Below are positions 41,175-48,542 of a stretch of 64,000 bases of DNA, in pieces. A program made the position numbers and the translations under genes. Position 1 is the stretch's first letter. Every line of letters begins with the position of its first letter. Source of the DNA: an uncultured Collinsella sp. (GTDB lineage: Bacteria; Actinomycetota; Coriobacteriia; Coriobacteriales; Coriobacteriaceae); contig CAKULD010000005.1 of the NCBI GenBank assembly GCA_934667065.1, forward strand, positions 62,001 to 126,000. Reading direction: 5' to 3'. The notes under the pieces are model-generated. The model made no database searches, was not told where the DNA came from, and worked only from the letters and a program-made list of their open reading frames with translations.

Positions 41175-42041
41175 ATGAGCTGGGCACTTATCTCAGATTC
41201 GAGCTGCAACCTTCGCGATTGGAAGCCAACCGCACCTCATACCATTTTTGCATTTGCACCCCTCAAAATTCGAGTAGGGGAGCGCGAGTTTATCGACGAC
41301 TTGACGCTCGATGTACATGAGCTCAACTGCGCTGTACAAGCGGAGTCGAGCGCCTCTTCGAGCGCTTGCCCCAGCGTAGGGGAGTGGGCTGAGCTCTTTA
41401 AGCTTGCCGACAAGACAATCTGTATGCCCATCTCCGAGGGAGTTTCGGGTAGCTATAACGCCGCTGCCACCGCACGCGATATGGTGCTTGCCGAGGATCC
41501 GGACCGCCAAATTCATCTCGTCAATTCACGCGCGGCCGGCGGCAAAATGGATCTGATCTTCCTGCTGTTTGACCGTTATCTCGCGAGTAATCCTGACATT
41601 TCATTTGAAGCTGCCTGCGCTTACTTCGATAGCCTTGAGCAAAATAGCAGGATTCTCTTTAGCCTGTGCAACTACGAGAACCTCGCAAAGGCCGGACGTA
41701 TCCCCAAGGCCGCCGGCGTCATCGCCAACAAGCTCAATATTCGCATTCTGGGTACGGCGAGCGAAGCAGGCGAGATCGAGCTCGTCGGGCACACGCGCGG
41801 CGAAAAGAAGATGCTCGGCAAGATTGTCGACACCATGGAGGCCGAGGGTTTTACCGGCGGTGAAGTCGTCATCGATCATGTTGAGAATGAAGCGGGTGCC
41901 CAAGCGCTCGCCGATCACATTGTTGAGCATTGGCCAGGCTCCAAGGCCATCATCATGCCCTGCAATGGCCTCGATTCCTATTACGCCGAGATGCACGGCC
42001 TCATCATCGGCTATGGCATGGGCATAGCCTCGGGTCGATAG
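41175..42041 (+). CDS. DegV-family fatty-acid-binding protein
   Basis: A 288-residue protein of the DegV/FakB fold, which carries fatty acids to a kinase or acyltransferase. SWALISDSSCNL at the start corresponds to the DSTSDL motif. PISEGVSGSYNAA carries the Ser residues around the carboxylate, and RIPKAAGVIANKLNIRIL and GEKKMLGKIVDTM are family stretches. AGAAAGGA precedes ATG 41175. No fakA kinase gene is visible, so the partner is unknown. A convergent DUF1836 gene lies 61 bp downstream and shares its upstream sequence. Confidence 0.9.
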   Translation: MSWALISDSSCNLRDWKPTAPHTIFAFAPLKIRVGEREFIDDLTLDVHELNCAVQAESSASSSACPSVGEWAELFKLADKTICMPISEGVSGSYNAAATARDMVLAEDPDRQIHLVNSRAAGGKMDLIFLLFDRYLASNPDISFEAACAYFDSLEQNSRILFSLCNYENLAKAGRIPKAAGVIANKLNIRILGTASEAGEIELVGHTRGEKKMLGKIVDTMEAEGFTGGEVVIDHVENEAGAQALADHIVEHWPGSKAIIMPCNGLDSYYAEMHGLIIGYGMGIASGR

Positions 42042-42102
42042 ACCCGCAACGTTGGTGGGACAAAAACTACTGATAATTATGTCCCACCACACCTCAGTTC
42101 CG

Positions 42103-42714
42103 TTAGCTGCTAAACCCGTTGAACTTAAGATAGCTCATCAGATACGCCTTCGAAACGAAGGACGAGACGGCGCTGCGAACGAGCAACGACTCACGCGTGA
42201 CCTGATGAGCCGTATCGGGAACCGGTGTCTGCTCGATGGAAAATGCCGCACGAATCGATGCTTCGAGTTGGTCAACCACATAATCGAATGCCGTCGGTGC
42301 ATCATAGCTCAGCCGCTGAATATTAAAGAGCGCCTGGACCGCGGCAATGGGCAAAACCTGCTTAAAAATGCAAATGGCAATCAGGCGCGCAATCTGCTCA
42401 CAACCATACTGCTTTTTAACGGGGGCGGGAAGCAAGCCAACCTTTACATAGTTATTGATCATCGAAGGCGTAATAACGGGCTGCTCAACACAAATAGAAA
42501 GCGGCTCCATCCACAGCGAAACATACTCAATAACCTGGTCGCGATAGAGCGTCACATTGGGAAGCTGATCATAGCGCGGCAGGCTCAACGTGTTGAGTTT
42601 ACGCACGATATCGGACTGGATAAATGCATCGGGTAGCACCGTTGGCTGAATATCCTCAGGCTTAATGCTGACCGACGTGTCGGACATCGGAATGACGTGT
42701 TTTGCATGGTTCAT
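42103..42714 (-). CDS. DUF1836-family, MerR-like DNA-binding protein
   Basis: A 203-residue protein; ATG 42714 has GGAGG 7 nt upstream, while the longer frame from 42795 covers the promoter. Residues about 85-150 match the DUF1836 core, a MerR-like winged helix: ITPSMINNYVKVGLLPAPVKK, then YGCEQIARLIAICIFKQVLP and IAAVQALFN. Members often stand beside degV genes in Firmicutes. The same 17-bp sequence in front of this gene and of degV argues that it regulates both. The ligand, perhaps a fatty acid or acyl compound, is a guess. Confidence 0.82.
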   Translation of the reverse strand: MNHAKHVIPMSDTSVSIKPEDIQPTVLPDAFIQSDIVRKLNTLSLPRYDQLPNVTLYRDQVIEYVSLWMEPLSICVEQPVITPSMINNYVKVGLLPAPVKKQYGCEQIARLIAICIFKQVLPIAAVQALFNIQRLSYDAPTAFDYVVDQLEASIRAAFSIEQTPVPDTAHQVTRESLLVRSAVSSFVSKAYLMSYLKFNGFSS

Positions 42715-42752
42715 GAGGACCCTCCGTTCATTATCTATATTGTATTCTAGAT

Positions 42753-42769
42753 TATCTAGTTTTGGATAC
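42753..42769. promoter_or_regulatory. Second copy of the degV operator sequence
   Basis: TATCTAGTTTTGGATAC, identical to 41090-41106, lies 38 bp upstream of the DUF1836 start. Just before it CTAGATTATCTAG (42747-42759) is itself a palindrome. Confidence 0.65.
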
Positions 42770-42797
42770 CACGTATTACTAAGCCGCATACACAAAG

Positions 42798-42829
42798 ATG
42801 GGGTCGATGCGGGCTTGCATCGACCCCAT
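42798..42829 (-). terminator. Terminator hairpin after trxB
   Basis: A perfect 13-bp stem (42798-42810 with 42817-42829; ATGGGGTCGATGC and complement) with a 6-nt loop lies 43 bp beyond the trxB stop. The minus-strand tail is CTTTGTGT, a weak T-run. Confidence 0.7.
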
Positions 42830-42872
42830 TATGTTAGAAGATAACAACCTTACATAAGATATATTATCGTAC

Positions 42873-43811
42873 TTATCTACGGAGAAATGCGTATGCGCTG
42901 GTTGCCGCTATAGCTCCGTCAGAAACGGCGGTCACAACTTGACGTAAACGCTTGGAACGGATGTCGCCGGCAGCAAATAAGCCCGGTGTGCGGGTAGCCA
43001 TAGAATCATCGGTAACAATACCGCCGTCCGGCGCCAGATCGACCAGATGCTCGACAAGCTCGGTATGGGGCTGCGTGCCGGTAAAGACAAAGATGCCAAA
43101 CGAACCCGGTTCAAAGGTCTCGGCATGCGTCTCACCGGTCGCATTGTCCTTGAATGTGATCGTTGTGGGCATCGCATCACCGGAAAGCTCCGCAATACTA
43201 GTTTGGTACCTAACTGAAATGTTGTCCTTAGCAAGCACCTTCCGCACGACACCCTCGGGCGCACGGAACTGATCGCGGCGCAGCACGATGGTCACACTGC
43301 TGGCAATGTCGGAAAGAAACAGCGCTTCCTCACATGCCGAATTGCCGCCACCGATCACAAACACCTGCTTGCCGCGGAAGAACATACCATCGCATGTTGC
43401 GCAATAAGATACGCCACGACCACGATACGTATCCTCGCCAACAAAGCCAGCCGGACGCGGCGTGGCTCCCATGCACGCGATGACACTCCTTGCAGCCGTG
43501 TCGCCTATATCGTGGTGAACGGTAAACAGCGCGGAATCGGCATCGTAATCGATACCCGTCACCATACTCCATTCAACCCGAGCTCCCAGGCCCTCTGCAT
43601 GCTGCTGAAAACGTTCACCCAGCTCAGCACCATTTAACAGCGGAATGCCAGGGTAATTCTCAATCTCGTTGGACGTGGCGATCTGGCCACCCGACATGCC
43701 CTGCTCAATCACGGTCGTCGTCAGGTTGGCGCGCGCTGCGTAAATGGCGGCAGCATAGCCTGCAGGGCCTCCGCCGATAATCGCAACATCGATCGGCTGA
43801 TCGGTAGTCAT
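42873..43811 (-). CDS. trxB: Thioredoxin reductase
   Basis: A 312-residue flavoprotein; ATG 43811 has GAGAGGA 7 nt upstream. The FAD site is IIGGGPAGYAAAIYAARA, the redox pair is CATCDG and the NADPH site is VIGGGNSACEEALFL. The end GLFAAGDIRSKRLRQVVTA is the second FAD contact. Full-length low-molecular-weight type. It reduces thioredoxin or a related carrier in the cytoplasm. No trxA is adjacent. It is divergent from the glycosyltransferase gene with 117 bp between them. Confidence 0.95.
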   Translation of the reverse strand: MTTDQPIDVAIIGGGPAGYAAAIYAARANLTTTVIEQGMSGGQIATSNEIENYPGIPLLNGAELGERFQQHAEGLGARVEWSMVTGIDYDADSALFTVHHDIGDTAARSVIACMGATPRPAGFVGEDTYRGRGVSYCATCDGMFFRGKQVFVIGGGNSACEEALFLSDIASSVTIVLRRDQFRAPEGVVRKVLAKDNISVRYQTSIAELSGDAMPTTITFKDNATGETHAETFEPGSFGIFVFTGTQPHTELVEHLVDLAPDGGIVTDDSMATRTPGLFAAGDIRSKRLRQVVTAVSDGAIAATSAYAFLRR

Positions 43812-43928
43812 GAAGAGTCCTCTCGTCGAAACATTGACGTTCGTTGCGCTCATACCCAAATTTACGTGAACATGACACTCATGCACTACAATGATAAATC
43901 GCGTAACAAAGCTGAAGGGGAGTTATCG

Positions 43929-45230
43929 ATGAATCAAACGCAGACGAGCAATGACGCTCCCCTGCCTATGCAAGCCACTCCCCAACCGCAGCAAAAGGCT
44001 GTTGTACCTGCACAAAAGCCCCTCGTAACCATTGTGCACGCATCGGTTGGATCGGGCCACAAAGCCGCCGCTAACGCCATCGCGCAGGCATTTGATCTTA
44101 TCCGTGGCACCAAAGGTATTCCTGAGGATATCGAGATTGAAGTACTCGATATCCTCGATTTTGGACGTATTAAATTCGACGGCAATAAGACCGCGGCATC
44201 ATTTACGGGAGCAACGCGCCCGATTTACGACCTGACCTGGCGTTATACGTTTACAGGGCATCTGCTCTGGGGCGGCGGCACGGCATGGTCTCGCATTATG
44301 TTCCCAGCCTTCAACGAATATATCCGCACCCGCAGGCCCATAGCCGTGGTCGCAACACACATTACGGCAGCCAATGTTGCTGTGGGCGCCCGCGTCATCA
44401 CGGGTATCGATTATCCGGTTATCTGCGTACCAACCGATTACGAGGTCGAGGGCTTTTGGCCCCACAAGGACACCGACTTATTCTGCGTTGCCAACGAGTT
44501 TATGGCCGAAACGCTCCGCCCACGAAAGGTTCCCGAGGCAAAGATCCGCATTACGGGAATCCCCATTCGAGCCGGATTCGACACCGACTACAATCGCGGG
44601 GAAGAACTGAAAAAGTTCGATTTGCCTACCGACAAAACTGTCGTACTGGTGATGGCCGGCGCCAGTTTACCCCAGCCCTACGTACGTTTCCGCGCAGCAA
44701 TGGATCACACCCTCCCCTTCCTACGCGGCTTCGAGGACATGCACTTTGTCTTTTTACCGGGCAAGGATAAGGAATACGCCACTCGCCTCAAGACGCTCTT
44801 CGACGCCATGAAGCTCGAAAACGTCACAGTTCTGGACTACGTGGACGACATGGCGGCCCTCATGCACGGCTGCGATCTGGCAATTCTCAAATCGGGCGGA
44901 CTCACCGTTACCGAGTGCCTATGCGCACACTTGCCGATGATCCTACTGGGAAAATCATACGGCCAGGAAAAGGCAAACACCACCATGCTCACCGGCATGG
45001 GTGCCAGCATGCATGTCACCACGGCACGTGAGCTCATCGTGACGCTCCGTCACCTACACGACCACCCCGAGTCACTCAAAGCTCTGCTCATCAACGGCGA
45101 AGTACTACGCCGCCCCCACGCAGCCGAAGACATCGCCATCGCCACCATGGAGCTCGTAGGCAAGCCCCAAAAACGAAAACGAGCCTTCTGCCGCTTCTAC
45201 TGGGGCGGCAAGCCCGCACATATCCGCTAG
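43929..45230 (+). CDS. MGDG-synthase / MurG-type glycosyltransferase (probable diacylglycerol glycosyltransferase)
   Basis: A 433-residue GT28-type enzyme; ATG 43929 has GGGGAG 6 nt upstream. The N-terminal MGDG_synth domain begins VTIVHASVGSGHKAAANAIAQAF after a Gln/Pro-rich start of about 35 residues. The acceptor side contains VATHITAANVAVG and VCVPTDYEVEGFW-like ICVPTDYEVEGFW. The nucleotide-sugar side contains VLVMAGASLPQ and the GLTVTECLCAHLPMILLG stretch with the conserved Glu. Such enzymes add glucose or galactose to diacylglycerol to make glycolipids and lipoteichoic-acid anchors at the inner membrane face. The sugar cannot be read from sequence. Confidence 0.85.
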   Translation: MNQTQTSNDAPLPMQATPQPQQKAVVPAQKPLVTIVHASVGSGHKAAANAIAQAFDLIRGTKGIPEDIEIEVLDILDFGRIKFDGNKTAASFTGATRPIYDLTWRYTFTGHLLWGGGTAWSRIMFPAFNEYIRTRRPIAVVATHITAANVAVGARVITGIDYPVICVPTDYEVEGFWPHKDTDLFCVANEFMAETLRPRKVPEAKIRITGIPIRAGFDTDYNRGEELKKFDLPTDKTVVLVMAGASLPQPYVRFRAAMDHTLPFLRGFEDMHFVFLPGKDKEYATRLKTLFDAMKLENVTVLDYVDDMAALMHGCDLAILKSGGLTVTECLCAHLPMILLGKSYGQEKANTTMLTGMGASMHVTTARELIVTLRHLHDHPESLKALLINGEVLRRPHAAEDIAIATMELVGKPQKRKRAFCRFYWGGKPAHIR

Positions 45231-45244
45231 AGTCTTAATGTCCG

Positions 45245-45346
45245 CTGCCCAGCGGGGGCCGCCCTTATATCATTCCATGCTCAAACATTCTCGCTACGCT
45301 GCGAAACTGCGCGTGGAACGATATAAGGGCGGCCCCCGCTGGGCAG
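45245..45346. repeat. Hairpin A: 33-bp stem with 36-nt conserved loop
   Basis: Arms 45245-45277 and 45314-45346 match at 32 of 33 positions (start CTGCCCAGCGGGGGCCGCCC). The loop 45278-45313 is the reverse complement of the hairpin B loop at 35 of 36 positions. Confidence 0.9.
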
Positions 45347-45410
45347 CTACGTTTACGTACAAGTGGCTAACCCGATTTCCACATTAGAATCTTCGAAGGT
45401 AAACCAAAAT

Positions 45411-45488
45411 AAATCACAATAGTTGGCCGATACGGCAAAGAGATCGTTCCTTTGTCGCATTGGCCAACTACTATGATTTATATTTTTT
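45411..45488 (+). terminator. Hairpin T: 30-bp imperfect stem with T-run, probable terminator
   Basis: Arms 45411-45440 and 45450-45479 match at 25 of 30 positions, 27 counting G-T pairs, around AGATCGTTC. TATTTTTT follows on the plus strand, so it should end the glycosyltransferase transcript. It may also act on the opposite strand, where AAATAAA becomes TTTATTT. Confidence 0.75.
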
Positions 45489-45512
45489 CAAGCATGTAGC
45501 CCTTTCGCCTGA

Positions 45513-45587
45513 GCCCCATATATATCGTCCCGCGCGCAGTTTCGCAGCGAAGCGAGAATGTTTGAGCACGGGATGATATATAGGGGC
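45513..45587. repeat. Hairpin B: about 19-bp stem carrying the same loop, inverted
   Basis: Arms 45513-45532 and 45569-45587 pair with one bulge and one mismatch (GCCCCATATATATCGTCCCG on the left). Loop 45533-45568 is 36 nt. The stem sequence is unrelated to that of hairpin A, although the loops are the same. Confidence 0.85.
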
Positions 45588-45637
45588 CTCCTAGGGGAAG
45601 CGGACATTGCGATGCTACGTTCAGCAAAGCAAAAGGG

Positions 45638-46081
45638 CTAAGCAACGCCGCTAGAACCGAAACCGCCGGCTGCTCGGTCGGTTTTGTCTAGTTCTTCTAC
45701 TTCTACGAGGTTGACCGTGGGGACTTCTTGGATGACTAGTTGGGCGATGCGGTCGCCTTTGTTGATTTGGATGTTGTTGGTGGGATCTAGGTTGATGAGG
45801 ATGACTTTGAGTTCGCCTCGGTAGTGGGCGTCGATGAGACCGGGCGTGTTGACTATAGACAGGCCTTGCTTGATGGCCAGGCCGCTGCGGGGCTGGACGA
45901 AGCCGGCGTAGCCGTCGGGCAGAGCGATGGCCAGGCCCGTGGAGACCAAACGGCGCTCAAAGGGCTTCAGGACGCAGTCCTCGTTGGAGCGCAGATCCAA
46001 GCCGGCATCGGTGGGATGGGCGTATTTGGGAAGCTCGACGGTGGGGTCGAGACGCTTTATGTTGACGGTAATGTTGGACAT
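45638..46081 (-). CDS. dut: dUTP diphosphatase (dUTPase)
   Basis: A 147-residue trimeric-type dUTPase that hydrolyses dUTP to dUMP. The five motifs are visible: HPTDAGLDLRS (1), QPRSGLAIKQGL (2), PGLIDAHYRGELKVILIN (3), KGDRIAQLVI (4) and RAAGGFGSSG (5), the last closing over the active site. It lies 4 bp after nrdR, forming a nucleotide-metabolism pair. Confidence 0.97.
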   Translation of the reverse strand: MSNITVNIKRLDPTVELPKYAHPTDAGLDLRSNEDCVLKPFERRLVSTGLAIALPDGYAGFVQPRSGLAIKQGLSIVNTPGLIDAHYRGELKVILINLDPTNNIQINKGDRIAQLVIQEVPTVNLVEVEELDKTDRAAGGFGSSGVA

Positions 46082-46085
46082 GGAA

Positions 46086-46529
46086 TCACCTTAGCTTGTC
46101 GAGCTCTTGCAGAAACTCATCGACGTCTTTGAAATCGCGGTAGACCGAGGCAAAGCGAATGTAGGCCACTTTGTCGATCTTGGCCAAGCGCTTGAGCACC
46201 ATGTCACCCAACTCATGGGACGTGACGGCCGTCAGCGTGCGAGAGCGCAACTCGACCTCGATGTCGTCGATAATCTCATTGAGCTTCTTAGTGTCGATAT
46301 CGCGCTTGATGGTGGCGCGCATCAAGCCAACGAGCAGTTTATTGCGATCGAACCGCTGCTTGGTTCCGTCTGACTTAATGACCTCGATTGGGTCTTCACA
46401 TCGCTCAAACGTTGTAAAGCGGTAGTTACACGAGCAACATTCGCGACGACGCTTAATGGTGTTATTTGACTCCTGCATACGGGAATCAACGACGCGGGTA
46501 TGTGCCTTGCCGCATTTGGGACAGCGCAT
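46086..46529 (-). CDS. nrdR: Ribonucleotide reductase repressor NrdR
   Basis: A 147-residue regulator. The N-terminal zinc ribbon has MRCPKCG and CCSCNYRFTTFER (four Cys). The ATP-cone follows at about residues 47-137 (VIKSDGTKQRFDRNKLLVGLM, VTSHELGDMVLKRLAKIDKVAYIRFASVYRDF). With dATP bound it represses nrd operons through NrdR boxes. No such box or nrd gene is seen nearby. Confidence 0.97.
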   Translation of the reverse strand: MRCPKCGKAHTRVVDSRMQESNNTIKRRRECCSCNYRFTTFERCEDPIEVIKSDGTKQRFDRNKLLVGLMRATIKRDIDTKKLNEIIDDIEVELRSRTLTAVTSHELGDMVLKRLAKIDKVAYIRFASVYRDFKDVDEFLQELDKLR

Positions 46530-46580
46530 GGTACCTCCTCTTAAACGATAACAAGGGTACCATGCGCAGCGCGATAATGA

Positions 46581-47030
46581 TTACGAACGAGCGGGAACCT
46601 TAAGATGCGCACCGGCGGCGAGCGAACCATGCTCCAGATGATTGACGTTACGGATCATGTCAGAAGTCTCATGCGTGGAAAGGCCTTCGATTGGATATTC
46701 CTCGGCAAGCGACCAAAGAGAATCGCCAGGCTGAACGCGAATGGTCTCGTAGGTAATGTTGGAAACGGACTCGACATACGCAGCGTGACGAGCGTTAAAG
46801 ACCGACGTAGCGAGGACAAAGAAGAGCGTAAGCGCAACGGCGACGGCGACAATCGTCGGAACCTTGAGGGCAACGCGGGCCGGCGCGACTACAGTCTGCT
46901 GATTGCGAGCAGGCTTTACGGTCAAAGGCTGAATGCCGGAGCGGCCACCCTGAACAACCGTAAAAGTGGGTTCTGCAGGCGTCTCGAGCTTAAGGGCGAG
47001 GTTTCCCTGGACCATATTCGTTGCGTTCAT
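46581..47030 (-). CDS. YneA-like SOS cell-division inhibitor (membrane plus LysM)
   Basis: A 149-residue protein divergent from lexA. A polar N-terminal part of about 52 residues is followed by one membrane helix at about 55-76 (VPTIVAVAVALTLFFVLAT) and a C-terminal LysM domain (IRVQPGDSLWSLAEEYP ... HLKVPARS). Bacillus yneA has the same position next to lexA, the same helix-LysM plan and is the SOS-induced division suppressor. Here the helix is not at the extreme N terminus, so the cytoplasmic tail is longer than in YneA. A perfect SOS box lies 71 bp upstream. The functional call is inferred from context and domain order. Confidence 0.78.
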   Translation of the reverse strand: MNATNMVQGNLALKLETPAEPTFTVVQGGRSGIQPLTVKPARNQQTVVAPARVALKVPTIVAVAVALTLFFVLATSVFNARHAAYVESVSNITYETIRVQPGDSLWSLAEEYPIEGLSTHETSDMIRNVNHLEHGSLAAGAHLKVPARS

Positions 47031-47101
47031 CGTGTTCTCCTCTCGCGTGTTTTGCTGAGAACAGTTTTATCAAGCCGCGCGGACAAAAATGTCTAGCGCG
47101 A

Positions 47102-47113
47102 GAACGAATGTTC
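47102..47113. promoter_or_regulatory. LexA box 1 in the yneA-like/lexA intergenic region
   Basis: GAACGAATGTTC matches GAACnnnnGTTC. It lies 71 bp before the YneA-like start and also upstream of lexA. Confidence 0.85.
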
Positions 47114-47129
47114 GGTTATTATTATCTTC

Positions 47130-47141
47130 GAACAGTTGTTC
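47130..47141. promoter_or_regulatory. LexA box 2 in the yneA-like/lexA intergenic region
   Basis: GAACAGTTGTTC, a perfect match, lies 52 bp upstream of ATG 47194. Confidence 0.85.
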
Positions 47142-47157
47142 CTGTCAAGCAAAATTC

Positions 47158-47169
47158 GAACATTTGTTT
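47158..47169. promoter_or_regulatory. LexA box 3 (imperfect) before lexA
   Basis: GAACATTTGTTT has one deviation in the right half-site (GTTT). It lies 24 bp before the lexA start, where binding would block initiation. Confidence 0.6.
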
Positions 47170-47193
47170 GACATGGGTAGAGAGGATGCCCTG

Positions 47194-47838
47194 ATGGCTC
47201 GCAAAATTACCAAGCGCCAGCAGCAAATTTACGACTTCATCAAGGAATATCAGCAGGAGAAGGGTTATCCGCCCAGCGTGCGCGAGATGGCTTCTGCCGT
47301 GGGCCTTTCCTCCCCCAGCACCGTGCACGCACATCTCTCTGCCTTGGAGGCTCGCGGCTTGCTTAAGCGCGACGCCACCAAGCCTCGCGCCCTAGAGCTC
47401 TTTGATGAGGATGGATCCTCCGTCTCGATCTCCAAGTCTGACGAGCCCACCGCGCCCCGCGGCACCGTATCGCTACCGCTCGTTGGTCGCGTGGCCGCCG
47501 GGATCCCCATCCTGGCCGAGCAGAACATCGAGGACACTTTTACCATCCCGACCGAAATCGCCACTGATCAGGGTTCCTTTATCCTTGAGGTGCATGGGAG
47601 CTCAATGATCAATGTCGGCATCTTCAATGGCGATTACATCATCGTCCGTGAACAAAAAAGTGCCATGAACGGCGAAATTGTCGTGGCCATGATTGATGGT
47701 TCGGCGACCGTCAAGACGTTCTACAAAGAGCAGGGACGCGTACGCCTGCAGCCCGAGAACGACACTATGGAGCCTATCTATGCGACGAATCCCGTTATCC
47801 TGGGCAAAGTCGTCGGATTGATGCGCCGGTTCTCGTAA
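47194..47838 (+). CDS. lexA: LexA repressor of the SOS response
   Basis: A 214-residue protein; ATG 47194 follows AGAGAGG, and the longer frame from 47089 would cross the operators. The winged helix starts KRQQQIYDFIKEYQQEKGYPPSVREMA with recognition helix SSPSTVHAHLSALE (written here in short runs). The self-cleavage site is the Ala-Gly in GRVAAGIPI. The catalytic Ser is in HGSSMINVGI, and the Lys in IDGSATVKTF. RecA filaments trigger its cleavage. It should bind the GAACnnnnGTTC boxes seen here, before recA and in the conjugative element. Confidence 0.97.
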   Translation: MARKITKRQQQIYDFIKEYQQEKGYPPSVREMASAVGLSSPSTVHAHLSALEARGLLKRDATKPRALELFDEDGSSVSISKSDEPTAPRGTVSLPLVGRVAAGIPILAEQNIEDTFTIPTEIATDQGSFILEVHGSSMINVGIFNGDYIIVREQKSAMNGEIVVAMIDGSATVKTFYKEQGRVRLQPENDTMEPIYATNPVILGKVVGLMRRFS

Positions 47839-48542
47839 TGCAAAAACGCATCACCATCTTTGATACCATCCGAGGGTTTACGATGCTATCGATGGCAGGC
47901 TTTCACGCCTGCTACGATCTCGCATACCTGTACAGCTGGGACATGCCCTGGTTTACCCAGACCATCTTTCAAGATATCTGGCGCGCCAGCATCAGCTGGG
48001 TATTCTTGTTTATCGCGGGTTGGATGTGCACGCTCTCACGCAACAATGCTAAACGAGCCGCCAAATACGCTGTCGCAGCTTTGGTCGTCTGGATCGCGAC
48101 AACGCTCGTATCGGTCGACGATTCGGTGAACTTCGGCATCATTTATTGTATGGCAGCGTGCACCGCGATGGTGGCCGTCTCACGACCGATGCTTCAGAAC
48201 GTGTCCAGCACGTGGGGCATTGCGATATGTCTCGCTCTCTTTGCAGCGACATGGGGCATCCCAAAATCGACCTATTCATTCCCCTATCTGGCGTGGTTGG
48301 GATTTCCAGGGCCCTGGTTTGTTTCGGGGGACTACTATCCGATCATTCCGTTTATATTCATGTACCTAGCAGGATATTTCGCAGCGCGTACGGCTCAAAG
48401 ATGTGAAAAACCAGTCCCAAACTGGGCTTATGCCAACCCCCTACCGGCACTAGCCCAGCTCGGGCGTCATGCCCTCCCCTTTTATTTATTACACCAACCC
48501 ATAATACTTGGTGTATTGGAACTCATTTACTCGGTGCGATAG
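47838..48542 (+). CDS. DUF1624 / heparan-alpha-glucosaminide N-acetyltransferase-like membrane protein
   Basis: A 234-residue membrane protein whose ATG overlaps the lexA stop (TAATG), so it is translated with lexA. The start ITIFDTIRGFTMLSMAGFHACYDLAYL is the acyltransferase-type opening (DxxRGxxxxxMxxxH) of DUF1624/YeiB relatives. About six to seven membrane helices follow, and LGRHALPFYLLHQPIILG closes it. It probably moves acyl groups across the membrane; the substrate is unknown. Linkage to the SOS regulator may mean damage-induced expression. Its end overlaps the convergent hflX by 16 bp, with no terminator between. Confidence 0.82.
   Translation: MQKRITIFDTIRGFTMLSMAGFHACYDLAYLYSWDMPWFTQTIFQDIWRASISWVFLFIAGWMCTLSRNNAKRAAKYAVAALVVWIATTLVSVDDSVNFGIIYCMAACTAMVAVSRPMLQNVSSTWGIAICLALFAATWGIPKSTYSFPYLAWLGFPGPWFVSGDYYPIIPFIFMYLAGYFAARTAQRCEKPVPNWAYANPLPALAQLGRHALPFYLLHQPIILGVLELIYSVR

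Larger units (their letters stand above)
45237..45608. repeat. 372-bp palindromic region between convergent genes
   Basis: The 407-bp gap 45,231-45,637 has no gene. AATGTCCGCT (45237-45246) and AGCGGACATT (45599-45608) form its outer inverted repeat. Inside lie three large hairpins, listed next. The first and third share the same 36-nt loop in opposite orientation, so the whole region is also roughly palindromic. Confidence 0.85.
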
